Shown here in pieces: positions 8,262-16,623 of a stretch of 38,399 nt of DNA; within the stretch, counting starts at the first letter, position 1; the number at the start of each line of letters is the position of its first letter. The translations under genes were made by a program, and so were the position numbers. Source of the stretch: UBA12079 sp964608745 (GTDB lineage: Bacteria; Patescibacteriota; Minisyncoccia; Phycocordibacterales; UBA12079); assembly GCA_964608745.1 (NCBI GenBank), contig CAZSPC010000008.1, positions 1 to 38,399 on the forward strand. The letters are read 5' to 3'. The notes under the pieces were generated by a model. That model did no database searches and was not told where the DNA came from. It saw only the letters and a program-made list of their open reading frames with translations.

Positions 8262-9138
8262 TAAAACAGTAATTTTATGTCAAGCTTTAGATGGTCAAGA
8301 AGTTGAGGTTGTGTATGCAATTCAAATTCAAATTATTGACTCATTTCTTTGGGAAAATGTTAAAAATCCTATTACAGCAATTGAGAACATGTTTCTTGCT
8401 CAACTAAGAATTATCATCAAGTTATTTAAAGCGGATGATACAACATCACTAAAAGGATCAATTGCCGGTATGTTGTCTGGTGAAAGGTATCTGGTTTGGA
8501 GGAGAAAATCTGACGGCGAACTTCTCAAAAGTGATGCTAAAAGTATTTTAGCTATCAAAGATGACGAAGACTCATATAAACAAGTCCTTGAAGAAACTCT
8601 TGACCAAGTTACCCGCGAAGCGTTAGTTGGATATCAAGAGAATATTGCCCAAGGAAAAAATCTTGTACAATACACAATAACGGAACAAGATGAGGGGGGC
8701 GGTGAAAGAAAAACAGATTATTTTGCAGAAATTATACCGGCTAGCACTTTTGATTACCAAGCCGTTATCAATGAAGCAAAACGAGTGGGGGCAAGAGTGG
8801 AATCAATCGCCATTACAGATATTACCCCACCAGAAGCTGTAAGAAAAGCAGCTGAGGAAAAACAGATTGAGGAATTCCAGGGAGACGCCAGGGAGATTGA
8901 GGCGGAGAGACATAAAAGAGCTGCCTTAATCAAGTTGGGATTTAACCCAGATACAGAAAAACCAAAAGATCTCGATCCTCTAAATTATGCTAGGTGGGAA
9001 AAATTAGTTAACGACGCAATGGTTCAAGAAGGTACAGCCCAAAAGATCATCGTGGAATCAGGTAGTGGTGGCAGTCCAGATCTTGGAGATAAACTTATCG
9101 CTGCCGCAAATATTGCTTCCAAAAAAGGGGGTAAATGA
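8254..9138 (+). CDS. SPFH/band 7-like protein, C-terminal part
   Basis: The protein has 294 residues. Residues 1-30 read like the second half of a band 7 domain (TVILCQALDGQEVEVVYAIQ). The middle is charged and alpha-helical with VESIAITDITPPEAVRKAAEEKQIEEF, the heptad helix that follows SPFH domains. The C-terminus is Gly/Ser-rich (ESGSGGSPDLGDKLIAAANIASKKGG). It has no membrane segment, so it probably associates with the 147-residue partner upstream. The ATG overlaps the upstream stop by 8 bp and has its own GGGAGG 9 nt before. Membrane-scaffold function is inferred from the family only. Confidence 0.75.
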   Translation: MPDKTVILCQALDGQEVEVVYAIQIQIIDSFLWENVKNPITAIENMFLAQLRIIIKLFKADDTTSLKGSIAGMLSGERYLVWRRKSDGELLKSDAKSILAIKDDEDSYKQVLEETLDQVTREALVGYQENIAQGKNLVQYTITEQDEGGGERKTDYFAEIIPASTFDYQAVINEAKRVGARVESIAITDITPPEAVRKAAEEKQIEEFQGDAREIEAERHKRAALIKLGFNPDTEKPKDLDPLNYARWEKLVNDAMVQEGTAQKIIVESGSGGSPDLGDKLIAAANIASKKGGK

Positions 9139-9623
9139 TGGACAGGAAAAAAGTAGTGAAAAGAATTTCTATAACTTTCTTTTTGTGTCTAGTGTCCACC
9201 GTTCTGTTTTATGGAATTAAATATTGGTATTCGGAAAGTGAAAGGGAGGAGTTTATAGAAAGACAAGCTGAACTCCAAAGACTCAACGAGCCCTGTGGTC
9301 CGTGGACGCGAGAAAAACTTAGACGTGAGGGTTACACCGGGTGCAGAAAAATTTATGTTCCCCATGACTCTACGACCAGTTATTTCCACACCGGAGAAGG
9401 TATTGAGGTAGAATTCCTCACCAATCCACAAAGGAAAGATGTCCGCTTTCAACTGAAGGATGACATGACAGGCACTTGGTATCCTCTACCAGCCAATCCT
9501 TGCAAATATAGCAAGAAATATGGGGCCTGCGTCATCGAAAATCCAACATACCGATTCAGATCTTTCACCGGAAGAGGTGAAAATGTCTGGATAATCAGTA
9601 GACAAGGAACTAAAGAGCTTTAA
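9135..9623 (+). CDS. Single-pass membrane-anchored protein, hypothetical
   Basis: 162 residues. One N-terminal helix (about residues 11-28, ISITFFLCLVSTVLFYGI) is followed by an extracytoplasmic domain with four Cys (PCGPWT, GCRKI, NPCKYS, GACVI) that could form two disulfides. It overlaps the upstream stop by 4 bp (ATGATGG), so it is coupled to the SPFH genes and probably belongs to the same membrane complex. No family recognised. Confidence 0.7.
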   Translation: MMDRKKVVKRISITFFLCLVSTVLFYGIKYWYSESEREEFIERQAELQRLNEPCGPWTREKLRREGYTGCRKIYVPHDSTTSYFHTGEGIEVEFLTNPQRKDVRFQLKDDMTGTWYPLPANPCKYSKKYGACVIENPTYRFRSFTGRGENVWIISRQGTKEL

Positions 9624-9630
9624 ACCACAA

Positions 9631-9660
9631 AAGGGTGTGAAATTTCACACCCTTTTTTAA
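9631..9660 (+). terminator. Terminator of the SPFH operon
   Basis: Hairpin AAGGGTGTGAAATTTCACACCCTT followed by six T. Confidence 0.9.
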
Positions 9661-9681
9661 TTTACTATTATACATTTCAAA

Positions 9682-10062
9682 CTAAATACCCTGTCCTAAT
9701 TGATTTATTGTACTTTCTAGAACCCTTGCCAAAACTTCTGCCCCGAGTAAGATAACCGCACCAACCAGTGTCCACATCAAGAAATCTCTCGCCTCTCTAA
9801 TTTTCCCTTCATTTCCTTGTGCAGTTACGAACTTAAACCCTGCATAAATTATGAAAAATACGATAATTGGAGCACCAATGGCCACAACTATTTTTAATAT
9901 GGCTGTTAATAATTGCTGTATTGTTTCCGCCCCTATGGGGTTTGAAATTTTTGAAGCTGATCCTCCGCTACCACCTAGTTTTGGTTCGGCAAAAACAATT
10001 TTTGGTAAAACCAAAGCGGAAAAAATTAATAAAGTAGGGTATATTTTTTGTATAAATTTCAT
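9682..10062 (-). CDS. VirB2/TrbC-like pilin-type protein
   Basis: 126 residues. Signal peptide with cleavage near ALVLPKIVFA (residue 25). A Gly/Ser linker (KLGGSGGSAS) follows. Two hydrophobic helices (about 48-76 and 93-117) flank a short polar loop (TAQGNEGKIREARDF). This is the layout of VirB2/TrbC conjugative pilins, which are abundant in CPR genomes without full type IV secretion loci. It lies 13 nt after the related upstream gene. The role is probably a surface or membrane subunit; assembly partners are not in the window. Confidence 0.75.
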   Translation of the reverse strand: MKFIQKIYPTLLIFSALVLPKIVFAEPKLGGSGGSASKISNPIGAETIQQLLTAILKIVVAIGAPIIVFFIIYAGFKFVTAQGNEGKIREARDFLMWTLVGAVILLGAEVLARVLESTINQLGQGI

Positions 10063-10075
10063 ATTTTTTATATTA

Positions 10076-10468
10076 TTATAAATCTAAAAATTGTTTTACA
10101 TCACCAGTCCCACCTAAACCAACCACAATTGTCTTTACAATTAGCCAACCAGCTAATATAAATACCATCCCCCAGATTAACAACCCCAACCTCTTTTTGG
10201 CTGCGCTTCTTGCAGCGGCTTTATCAGCATTTACCACAAAATCGAAACCAATCCAAACAAACAAAATCGTCGCTATCGGTACAGAAATCCAAATAAATAC
10301 ATCAAGAAGATTTTTTATTAATTGAATTAACTCCTTAAAACCACAAGGACCATCACATTTGGGAACAATTCCTTCGTTACTCCCCGGTTTCCAAGCATAC
10401 GATACAACAGGCAAAAACAATAAAGAGGTTATTGTTAGATAGTAATATTTTTTTAAAGTTGGGTGCAT
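10076..10468 (-). CDS. VirB2/TrbC-like pilin-type protein, paralogue
   Basis: 130 residues from ATG 10468 (MHPTLKKYYYLTITSLLF), which gives a good signal peptide ending VVSYA. An in-frame start at 10537 would cover the promoter. Two Cys close together (PKCDGPCGF) precede two hydrophobic helices (about 55-80 and 101-122) with a basic loop (NADKAAARSAAKKRLG). It resembles its downstream neighbour in layout and is likely co-transcribed with it. The -10 box ends 9 nt before the ATG, so the mRNA may be leaderless or nearly so. Confidence 0.72.
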   Translation of the reverse strand: MHPTLKKYYYLTITSLLFLPVVSYAWKPGSNEGIVPKCDGPCGFKELIQLIKNLLDVFIWISVPIATILFVWIGFDFVVNADKAAARSAAKKRLGLLIWGMVFILAGWLIVKTIVVGLGGTGDVKQFLDL

Positions 10469-10477
10469 ATAGAATAC

Positions 10478-10507
10478 ATTATATCTTATTTTAAAATACA
10501 ATGTTAA
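10478..10507 (-). promoter_or_regulatory. Promoter of the pilin-like pair
   Basis: TTAACA (10502-10507), 18 bp, TATAAT (10478-10483) on the minus strand. The distance to the ATG at 10468 leaves almost no 5' UTR, and no Shine-Dalgarno is visible. Confidence 0.65.
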
Positions 10508-10530
10508 ATAGTGATGTGGAAAGATTAAGT

Positions 10531-10674
10531 ATGACACGAATCCACGAATTTATACGAATACCTCGAATCAATTTTATACAAATAATATTCGTGTTGTTTT
10601 GATTCGCTTTAACGAACTAAACATTCGCATTCGTAAGATTCGCAGCATTCGTACCATTCGTGGATTCATGTCGT
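10531..10674. repeat. Intergenic palindrome built from ATTCGTA-like words
   Basis: Left part repeats CGAAT words (CACGAATCCACGAAT, ATACGAATACCTCGAATC). The right part repeats the complement with a period near 9 (ATTCGTAAG, ATTCGCAGC, ATTCGTACC, ATTCGTGG). The outer ends pair. It starts between the pilin promoter and ends 3 bp from the stop of the solute-binding protein gene. Confidence 0.8.
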
Positions 10675-10676
10675 GT

Positions 10677-11957
10677 TTATTTCAATTGTTTCATTTCAGC
10701 CGAAGCCCTACTAATCGCATTACTCACCCTATCTCTCCCCGAAACTATATTTTCAATCATACTTTGAAATACAATATCGGTACTTGCTGGCTCTGGGTCA
10801 AGCCAAGCTTTTGAAAACAAGGCTGAATCATAAAATACAGTTGCATATGGGCTAGTAGGCTTATCAGATAATAAAGTGCGGGCAACTGGTGGTAATTCTA
10901 CTATTCTTGAAATTTCAGCTAATAAACCATCACTAGACATTGTACTCAATACACCAAAAGCAGATTCAATCTTTCTTGAATTTTTGGATAAAGCTAATGA
11001 TGTTAATTTTCCAAATGTTACCGTCCTTCCGTTACTTGCTTGTGGCATATAAGTTACATCAAAGTTAAGATTAGGATTTTTTGCTCTAATATCATTGATT
11101 TCACTAGCATAACCAATGTAAAGAGCTAAATCATTACCAACAAAAGCATTATCAGAACGAGGCATTGATCGATTCCAAGTATAAACAGATTTGGATGGAT
11201 TAGAAAATTGGACAAAAAAGTTTATTGCTTCCTGCACAGTTTCGTTTTTTCCATCAAAAGTTTTACCTAATTCTATTTCTAACTCTCCTTTTTCATTTAA
11301 ACTAGTCATCTTAGAGTCAGCTTGCATCATTAAAGTAGCAACAATATCCTTTGCGTGATTCAAATTTCTAAACTCCCCAAAAGAAATAAAACTTATTAAA
11401 ACATTCAAATCTTGATCAGTCTCTGTAATTTTTTGACTAAGTGAATAGAATTCTTCCCATTTTTTTGGTGGAGAAGATACTCCTGCTGATGAAAAAATAT
11501 CACGATTCCAATACATCACCATTGGATCGACAAAGAAAGGTACACCAAGAATACCTTCTGATGTTAATAAGATTTCAGCTTCTTCAATATATTTATCTTT
11601 GAAATCTCTTTCACTTATAACTTCATAAGGAATAGGATAAATTTTAGCTTTATGTTTCAAAATAGATTCTTCAGTAAACATAAAAATATCTGGACCATTT
11701 CCTGTTGCCAACGCTTCGGTTAGTTTTTGATCAAACTCAGTAGGATCAATTTCGGTATACTTAACTTGATCGTAAGATTTATCAATATCTCGCAAAGATA
11801 CTAGGAATTCTTCCATTAAATTTTTTTCTACGCTTCCCCAAACATTAATTTCCTCCACCAAAGCCCCCTGCTGTCCGGTAAATCCCGCAAAAAGAATAAC
11901 CCCAGCGACAGCAAATACTGAGAAAACTGAAAGTAAAATTGTTTGAAATGGGGTCAT
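10677..11957 (-). CDS. Extracellular solute-binding protein (family 1 type), membrane anchored
   Basis: 426 residues. An N-terminal helix (about 7-27) without a lipobox Cys serves as signal anchor. The mature part follows the sugar-binding family 1 pattern: EINVWGSVEKNLMEEF, GNGPDIFMF, GVPFFVDPMVMYWNRDIF, WEEFYSLSQKIT, ALYIGYASEI, and a C-terminal helical lobe. No permease or ATPase gene is adjacent, unlike classical ABC loci. In CPR such orphan binding proteins often lie near pilin-like genes, as here, so its ligand and transporter are unknown. Confidence 0.85.
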   Translation of the reverse strand: MTPFQTILLSVFSVFAVAGVILFAGFTGQQGALVEEINVWGSVEKNLMEEFLVSLRDIDKSYDQVKYTEIDPTEFDQKLTEALATGNGPDIFMFTEESILKHKAKIYPIPYEVISERDFKDKYIEEAEILLTSEGILGVPFFVDPMVMYWNRDIFSSAGVSSPPKKWEEFYSLSQKITETDQDLNVLISFISFGEFRNLNHAKDIVATLMMQADSKMTSLNEKGELEIELGKTFDGKNETVQEAINFFVQFSNPSKSVYTWNRSMPRSDNAFVGNDLALYIGYASEINDIRAKNPNLNFDVTYMPQASNGRTVTFGKLTSLALSKNSRKIESAFGVLSTMSSDGLLAEISRIVELPPVARTLLSDKPTSPYATVFYDSALFSKAWLDPEPASTDIVFQSMIENIVSGRDRVSNAISRASAEMKQLK

Positions 11958-11975
11958 TGGTAAATTAGTAAATAT

Positions 11976-12506
11976 TTATTTTTTTCTAAAAATCATTCCG
12001 TAGTGATGATCACCAGCAGATATATCTTTCATATGCTCAAACCCACTTGATGTAAATAAATTCTCTGCCTCATCCCTACTTACAATATTTTCTTGTATCG
12101 GTCCAAGATTATTAAAAGAATCTTCCCAATCTACAACAAGAATACGGCCACCCGGTTTTAATATTCTATTAATCTCACTTAATAAATTATCTTTATTTTC
12201 AATTTGAAACAAAACATTAGAAACAATAACAGCATCAAGTGAAAATTGTTTAATTCGAGTTCCCCCGATCTTTTCTATATCAGCCCAAACTACCTCAATA
12301 TTAAAAAGTTTCCTTTCTTTTGCAAGATTTTGTACATGATCAAGTAAGTCTTTCTGAACATCGACGGTGTAAATATGACCCGAAGAACCAACTGCTTCCG
12401 CAGCAGCAACCGAATAAAAACCAGAACCAGCCCCTAAATCAGCAACAGTCATTCCCTCGTCTAACTCAAACTGATCTATATTATGTTGTGGGTCTAAAAA
12501 ACTCAT
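11976..12506 (-). CDS. Class I SAM-dependent methyltransferase
   Basis: 176 residues with Rossmann-fold motif I VADLGAGSGFYS (about 21-32), an acidic ribose-binding position in IYTVDVQ (about 45-51), ADIEKI, motif IV-like LDAVIVSNVLFQ and LKPGGRILVVDWE. It is small and has no extra substrate domain. The substrate cannot be told; UbiE-like similarity is only at the fold level. It lies 19 nt upstream of the solute-binding protein gene on the same strand. Confidence 0.85.
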   Translation of the reverse strand: MSFLDPQHNIDQFELDEGMTVADLGAGSGFYSVAAAEAVGSSGHIYTVDVQKDLLDHVQNLAKERKLFNIEVVWADIEKIGGTRIKQFSLDAVIVSNVLFQIENKDNLLSEINRILKPGGRILVVDWEDSFNNLGPIQENIVSRDEAENLFTSSGFEHMKDISAGDHHYGMIFRKK

Positions 12507-12521
12507 TTTAATTTAAGTAAA

Positions 12522-12893
12522 TTAAGCTAAACTTAGATGTTTCTCAATTTTAATCACTTTTTCAGTTGTTTCTTCCTGAGAGTCCTCTACATTATCTACC
12601 CTATTATTCATAGTTTTTAATTCACCTTTTATTTCTGAAATATCTTCTTTCATTTCCACTATATCTGATTTTACTCCCGCCATATCAACTTTTAGAGTAC
12701 CAATTTCTTCAAAATGATTATCCACTCTTTTGGAAAGATCTTTGATGTCTTTTTGTAACACTTCTCTGGTAAGAGATAGACTTTCTGCAACCATCTTATT
12801 TTCTGATCTTATTTCTTCAATCAAAATAGCGTTTTGACGAGTGGTTTCCTTGGCAGTCTCTTTTATTATTTTTCGAATTTGTTTTTCATCCAT
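12522..12893 (-). CDS. Coiled-coil protein, 123 residues
   Basis: Starts at ATG 12893 (MDEKQIRKIIKE). An open frame extends upstream to 13082, but that stretch reads through palindromic repeat DNA and is unlikely to be coding. The protein is almost wholly helical with clear heptads (LSKRVDNHFEEIGTLKVDMAGVKSD... and NNRVDNVEDSQ), like small patescibacterial coiled-coil hypotheticals. No membrane segment. It ends 15 nt upstream of the methyltransferase start and may share its transcript. Confidence 0.7.
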   Translation of the reverse strand: MDEKQIRKIIKETAKETTRQNAILIEEIRSENKMVAESLSLTREVLQKDIKDLSKRVDNHFEEIGTLKVDMAGVKSDIVEMKEDISEIKGELKTMNNRVDNVEDSQEETTEKVIKIEKHLSLA

Positions 12894-12919
12894 TAGGATA
12901 ATTTTAACATAAAATAATA

Positions 12920-13035
12920 TCAGTTTGTAAGTTGGTATGTTGGTAAGTGACGAAAAATCACGACTTTTATTCTTTGCGAAGCAAAGGATAAAAATCGTAG
13001 ATTTTTCGTCATCCCGAGCTTGCGAGGGATCCAGA
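12920..13035. repeat. Hairpin with GCGAAGC loop plus REP-like sequence
   Basis: 12920-12950 has GTAAGTTGGTATGTTGG short words. 12961-12998 is a hairpin centred on TTTGCGAAGCAAA. 13008-13032 reads GTCATCCCGAGC ... GAGGGATCC, which matches the widespread REP-type consensus beginning GTCATCCCGAG. No gene is supported here. Confidence 0.7.
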
Positions 13036-13050
13036 AAACTCTTCCTTGGT

Positions 13051-13100
13051 TTATGTCCGTGCCACAAAATGTCGATCGACATTTTGTGGCACGGACATAA
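13051..13100. repeat. Perfect 50-bp palindrome, GCCACAAAATGTCG family
   Basis: TTATGTCCGTGCCACAAAAT and its exact complement meet at GTCGATCGAC with no spacer. Related palindromes are at 31541-31574 and 36426-36487, sharing the (G/T)(C/T)CACA(A/G)AATGTCG core. Confidence 0.9.
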
Positions 13101-13142
13101 ATTTTGAAATCAGAAAAACAGTTTTTTAAAACCAAAAATAAT

Positions 13143-13167
13143 CCCCCCAACCGAAGTCGGGGGGGGG
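13143..13167 (-). terminator. Terminator of the 64-residue GC-rich gene
   Basis: A C-run and G-run stem enclosing CCGAAGTCGG, followed on the minus strand by ATTATTTTT. It lies 10 nt after the gene's stop. Confidence 0.8.
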
Positions 13168-13176
13168 TGAAACCTT

Positions 13177-13371
13177 TTAGGCAATAGCACTCAAAACCGC
13201 TATCACCTGGGGAAGGGACATCTTTTTCCGCAGGATACCTCCTGCCTGCGGAATGTTGCCCCTGGTTTTTCTGATGGCTGACTTGGCCAAGACCAGGTCA
13301 GCTTCGCTAATCTGCTGGCTGGCTACGGCCAGCCTCAGCCCGGCGGGTGCCGGGTGAATAAGTGTTCTCAT
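13177..13371 (-). CDS. GC-rich small protein, 64 residues
   Basis: Encodes MRTLIHPAPAGLRLAVASQQ ... LPQVIAVLSAIA, a hydrophobic-basic, Ala-rich peptide without Cys or a clear membrane segment. G+C is visibly far above the neighbours, with codons such as CTG, GCC and CAG, suggesting transfer or special codon selection. It has everything needed for expression: a consensus promoter at 13452-13480, an inverted repeat in the leader (GATATCC ... GGATATC), AAAGGAGG 6 nt before the ATG, and a strong terminator. The same architecture recurs at 31187-31420. No family is recognised. A structured RNA rather than a protein cannot be excluded. Confidence 0.6.
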   Translation of the reverse strand: MRTLIHPAPAGLRLAVASQQISEADLVLAKSAIRKTRGNIPQAGGILRKKMSLPQVIAVLSAIA

Positions 13372-13451
13372 AACAACCTCCTTTTTTTAAAGATATCCAT
13401 CTGTATATTGAATAAAATACATACGGATATCAATATGAAAATTCTATGTAC

Positions 13452-13480
13452 ATTTTATCATCATCATCATCATTTGTCAA
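13452..13480 (-). promoter_or_regulatory. Sigma-70 promoter with trinucleotide repeat spacer
   Basis: TTGACA (13475-13480), 17-bp spacer, TAAAAT (13452-13457) on the minus strand. Fifteen of the 17 spacer bases are (TCA)5 on the plus strand, i.e. (TGA)5 on the promoter strand. Gain or loss of one unit would change the spacer to 20 or 14. Confidence 0.8.
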
Positions 13481-13490
13481 GCACCACTAC

Positions 13491-15980
13491 TTAAAGACAT
13501 GTTAGGGAGGCGATAGAATCCCCAGCTCTCAACTTCATTATCCTAACCCCCTGAGTTTGACGACCTAACGACGGCAATTCTTTAACATCCACTCGGATCA
13601 CCTGTCCGTTTTTAGAAATGGCAATAATTTCTTGTTCATTTTCTGTTAAGACTTTTGAAATAATTAAATCACCGGTTTTAGAAGTAACCTGCATAGTTTT
13701 TATCCCCGAACCAGCCCTCTTTTGCACCTTATACTCTTTCAAAGCAGTTTGTTTTCCATAACCATTTTCACTAATCACAAATAGCGTTGGATCTTTTTCA
13801 CCTTTTTTGACAACATTAGCACCAACCACAAAGTCCCCTTTCTTGAGCTTCATTCCGACTACCCCCCCGGCGGTTCGACCCATTTCTCGAACATCCGACT
13901 CTTTAAACCGAATAGATTGGCCCTTATGACTCGCCATAACAACATCATCGTTTTTTTCAACAAACCGAGCCGTAATCAACTCATCGTCGGTTTTTAGCTT
14001 AATAGCAATTAAACCACTTCGACGAACATCGTAGAATGATTTTGTGGCTACTTTTTTAACTACTCCATTTCTTGTTATCATTGCAAGAGAAGAATCACTT
14101 TTCTTTACATCTTTCGGCATTGCCAAAATAGAGGTAACTTTTTCATCTCCTTCCAATTGCAAGAAATTCATTATCGATTTTCCACGAGTAGCCCGCCTTC
14201 CCTCCGGTAAATCGTACATTTTTATCTGATAAACCTTACCCCTATCACTGAAAAATAACAAGTCAGAGTGTGTACTTGTAGTCAAAAACATTGAGACAAA
14301 ATCCTCTTCTTTTGCCTTCAAGTCAACTACCCCAATTCCACCCCGCCTTTGTTTCTTAAATTCATCTGGATTTGTTCTCTTTACATAACCACCAGCTGAA
14401 TAAACAAGTACTGATTCTTCTTCTGGAATTAAATCTTCAACAGAAATTGATTTAACCCCACCCCTCATTACCTTAGTTCTTCTTTCATCTCCATATTTTT
14501 TAACTACCTCTTCTAGTTCTTTTTTGATTACAGTCAAAATTTTCTTTGGACTCTTCAACAATGCTTTCATTTCTTTAATAAATGCTTGAATTTCTTTCAA
14601 TTCATCTTCAATTTTCTTTCTTTCAAGACCAGCTAGTTTTTGAAGCTTCATTTCCAAAATAGCTTTGGCCTGAATTTCTGTAAACTTAAACTTTTTCATC
14701 AAATTAGCTTGAGCAGTTGGAGTATCTTTGGATGCTTTTATGGTTTTAATAATTTTATCAATATGATCCAAGGCTTTTTTCAAACCAAGTAAAATATGTT
14801 CCCGAGCTTCTGCTTTATTTAAATCGAATTGAGTTCGCCTTTTAACCACCTCTTGTCGATGAGAAATAAACTCTTGGAGAATAGATTTCAAAGCCATCGT
14901 TTGTGGAACACCATCCACCAACATCACCATATTCATATTAAAAGTACTTTCTAATTGGGTGTGTTTGTAGATATAATTCAATACTTTTTGCGGGTGTGTT
15001 CCCACCTTCAGATCAATTACCACCCTCAAATTATCAATCGTAGTTGATTCATCCCGAAGACCCTTTATCCCCTGAATTTTTTTATTCTTATGGAGATCTG
15101 CAATCTTTACAATCAGATCGGCCTTATTTACCCTAAACGGTAAGGAGGAAATAATGATTTGGAACGAACCAGATTTTGCTTCAACGATTTCAGCTTGTCC
15201 ACGACAAACAATACCACCGCGTCCGTTTGCATAAGCGTGTTTGATAGCTTTTTTATCAAAAATAACCCCACCTAATGGAAAATCAGGACCTTGAATATAT
15301 TTAAGAAGATCATCTGTTGTTGCATCTTTATTATCAATCAAATGAATAACAGCATCCACAACCTCACCTAAATTATGGGGTGGAATATTAGTTGCCATAC
15401 CAACCGCAATTCCTAATGTTCCGTTAAGTAGAATGTTTGGTACAGCTGCTGGTAAAACAGATGGTTCTTTGGTTGTACCATCGTAATTTGGTAAAAAGTC
15501 TACTGTGTCTTTTTCAATATTAAAAAGAAGTTCACTAGCCAATTTAGACATCTTTGCTTCCGTATAACGCATTGCAGCCGGAGAATCTCCATCAATTGAT
15601 CCAAAGTTTCCTTGACCCAAAACAAGTGGGTAACGCATCGTGAAATCCTGACTCATTTTTACCATAGCTTCATATACAGCGGTATCACCATGGGGGTGAT
15701 ATTTACCCAACACCTCACCCACCACCGTTGCAGATTTTCGAAATTTTGCCGATGAAGTTAAACCCATCCCATGCATCGCATAAAGAATCCTTCTGTGGAC
15801 AGGTTTTAGCCCATCTCGAACATCGGGCAAAGCTCGATCAGTGATAACCGACATGGCATAATCTAAAAAACTCTGCTCCATTTGAGAGCTGATGTCTTTT
15901 GAAATGATTCCTTTTTCCTGTTCGTTTGATTGTTTTTCTTCTTTTGGAGATTCGGAAGAATTTGCTTTTTTCTTAGCCAT
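13491..15980 (-). CDS. gyrA: DNA gyrase subunit A
   Basis: 829 residues. Winged-helix cleavage domain with the catalytic Tyr139 (AAMRYTEAK). The quinolone-resistance region is GKYHPHGDTAVYEAM. The GyrA box QRRGGIG at about 542-548 in the C-terminal beta-pinwheel identifies gyrase rather than topoisomerase IV. A charged N-terminal extension of about 25 residues precedes ISKDISSQMEQSFLDYAMSVI. Positions equivalent to E. coli 83 and 87 are Thr100 and Glu104, natural variants in other bacteria; drug response cannot be inferred. gyrB is not adjacent. Confidence 0.97.
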   Translation of the reverse strand: MAKKKANSSESPKEEKQSNEQEKGIISKDISSQMEQSFLDYAMSVITDRALPDVRDGLKPVHRRILYAMHGMGLTSSAKFRKSATVVGEVLGKYHPHGDTAVYEAMVKMSQDFTMRYPLVLGQGNFGSIDGDSPAAMRYTEAKMSKLASELLFNIEKDTVDFLPNYDGTTKEPSVLPAAVPNILLNGTLGIAVGMATNIPPHNLGEVVDAVIHLIDNKDATTDDLLKYIQGPDFPLGGVIFDKKAIKHAYANGRGGIVCRGQAEIVEAKSGSFQIIISSLPFRVNKADLIVKIADLHKNKKIQGIKGLRDESTTIDNLRVVIDLKVGTHPQKVLNYIYKHTQLESTFNMNMVMLVDGVPQTMALKSILQEFISHRQEVVKRRTQFDLNKAEAREHILLGLKKALDHIDKIIKTIKASKDTPTAQANLMKKFKFTEIQAKAILEMKLQKLAGLERKKIEDELKEIQAFIKEMKALLKSPKKILTVIKKELEEVVKKYGDERRTKVMRGGVKSISVEDLIPEEESVLVYSAGGYVKRTNPDEFKKQRRGGIGVVDLKAKEEDFVSMFLTTSTHSDLLFFSDRGKVYQIKMYDLPEGRRATRGKSIMNFLQLEGDEKVTSILAMPKDVKKSDSSLAMITRNGVVKKVATKSFYDVRRSGLIAIKLKTDDELITARFVEKNDDVVMASHKGQSIRFKESDVREMGRTAGGVVGMKLKKGDFVVGANVVKKGEKDPTLFVISENGYGKQTALKEYKVQKRAGSGIKTMQVTSKTGDLIISKVLTENEQEIIAISKNGQVIRVDVKELPSLGRQTQGVRIMKLRAGDSIASLTCL

Positions 15981-16289
15981 AATATGTCAGTTTTTGGTTT
16001 ACATTGCTCCAAACTTTTCTTTTGTTTTTAAAGGAAAAGTTTGAAGTAGTTTTTAGTTTTTAGACAAAAAAATTTACAAAGTAAATTTCTCTGAAACAGT
16101 CTATTTTTATGAGTATATTATAGCATATTCTAGCAATTTTTGGAGTAAAAATAAGTGGAAAACAGAGTTAGTTTTTAGTTTATAAGTTTTTAGATAATTT
16201 TCAAATAAAAAGCCCCGAGAATTTTGTACCCAAGGCTTTGCTTTTAAATTAGAAGTTTCGTTTTGTCCTAAGTTTATATAAAATTAATT
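15981..16289 (-). promoter_or_regulatory. gyrA upstream region with extended -10 promoter
   Basis: On the minus strand TGCTATAAT (-10 at 16117-16122, extended -10 TG) lies about 135 nt before the gyrA ATG. The leader contains an inverted repeat (CAAACTTTTC/GAAAAGTTTG, 16012-16042) and TTTTTAG words (also at 16169-16199). AAAGCC/GGCTTT near 16209-16239 is a weak terminator candidate for the 76-residue gene. No gene seen. Confidence 0.5.
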
Positions 16290-16520
16290 TTAATTTTCAA
16301 ATCTTTCTAGATCACCCTGAATATCAACAACAAAATCACCCAACATATCAATGGCTGATGCATTGCTTTGTGATTCAACCGATGTGTATCTTACCGGCAT
16401 AACGTTAGACAAATAAAACCAAAGCAACAAAACAAAAGCCATCACAACAATTGTGCTGATAATTAAGATTATCTTTTTTTCTTCCTCAGATTTTGATCGA
16501 AGTTTTTGTAGAAAAGACAT
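16290..16520 (-). CDS. Small single-pass membrane protein, 76 residues
   Basis: A basic N-terminus (MSFLQKLRSKSEEEKK) is followed by one helix (IILIISTIVVMAFVLLLWFYL, about 17-37) and a short acidic tail with VDIQGDLERF. This layout is common among patescibacterial one-helix proteins of unknown function. The tail should be extracytoplasmic by the positive-inside rule. Confidence 0.65.
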   Translation of the reverse strand: MSFLQKLRSKSEEEKKIILIISTIVVMAFVLLLWFYLSNVMPVRYTSVESQSNASAIDMLGDFVVDIQGDLERFEN

Positions 16521-16525
16521 AAGAG

Positions 16526-16622
16526 TTTAGGAATAAGGAATAAGGGTTGAGGGATAAGTAATGAATTTTTGCGAAGCAAAAATTCATTCGTCAAAGGTCA
16601 AATGTCAATTGTCAAAGGTATA
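16526..16622. repeat. Intergenic hairpin with degenerate words
   Basis: Words of the GGAATAAGGAATAAGGG type lead into a 13-bp stem AATGAATTTTTGC with GAA loop and its complement, followed by GTCAAAGGTCAAATGTCAA words. Confidence 0.75.
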
Positions 16623-16623
16623 A

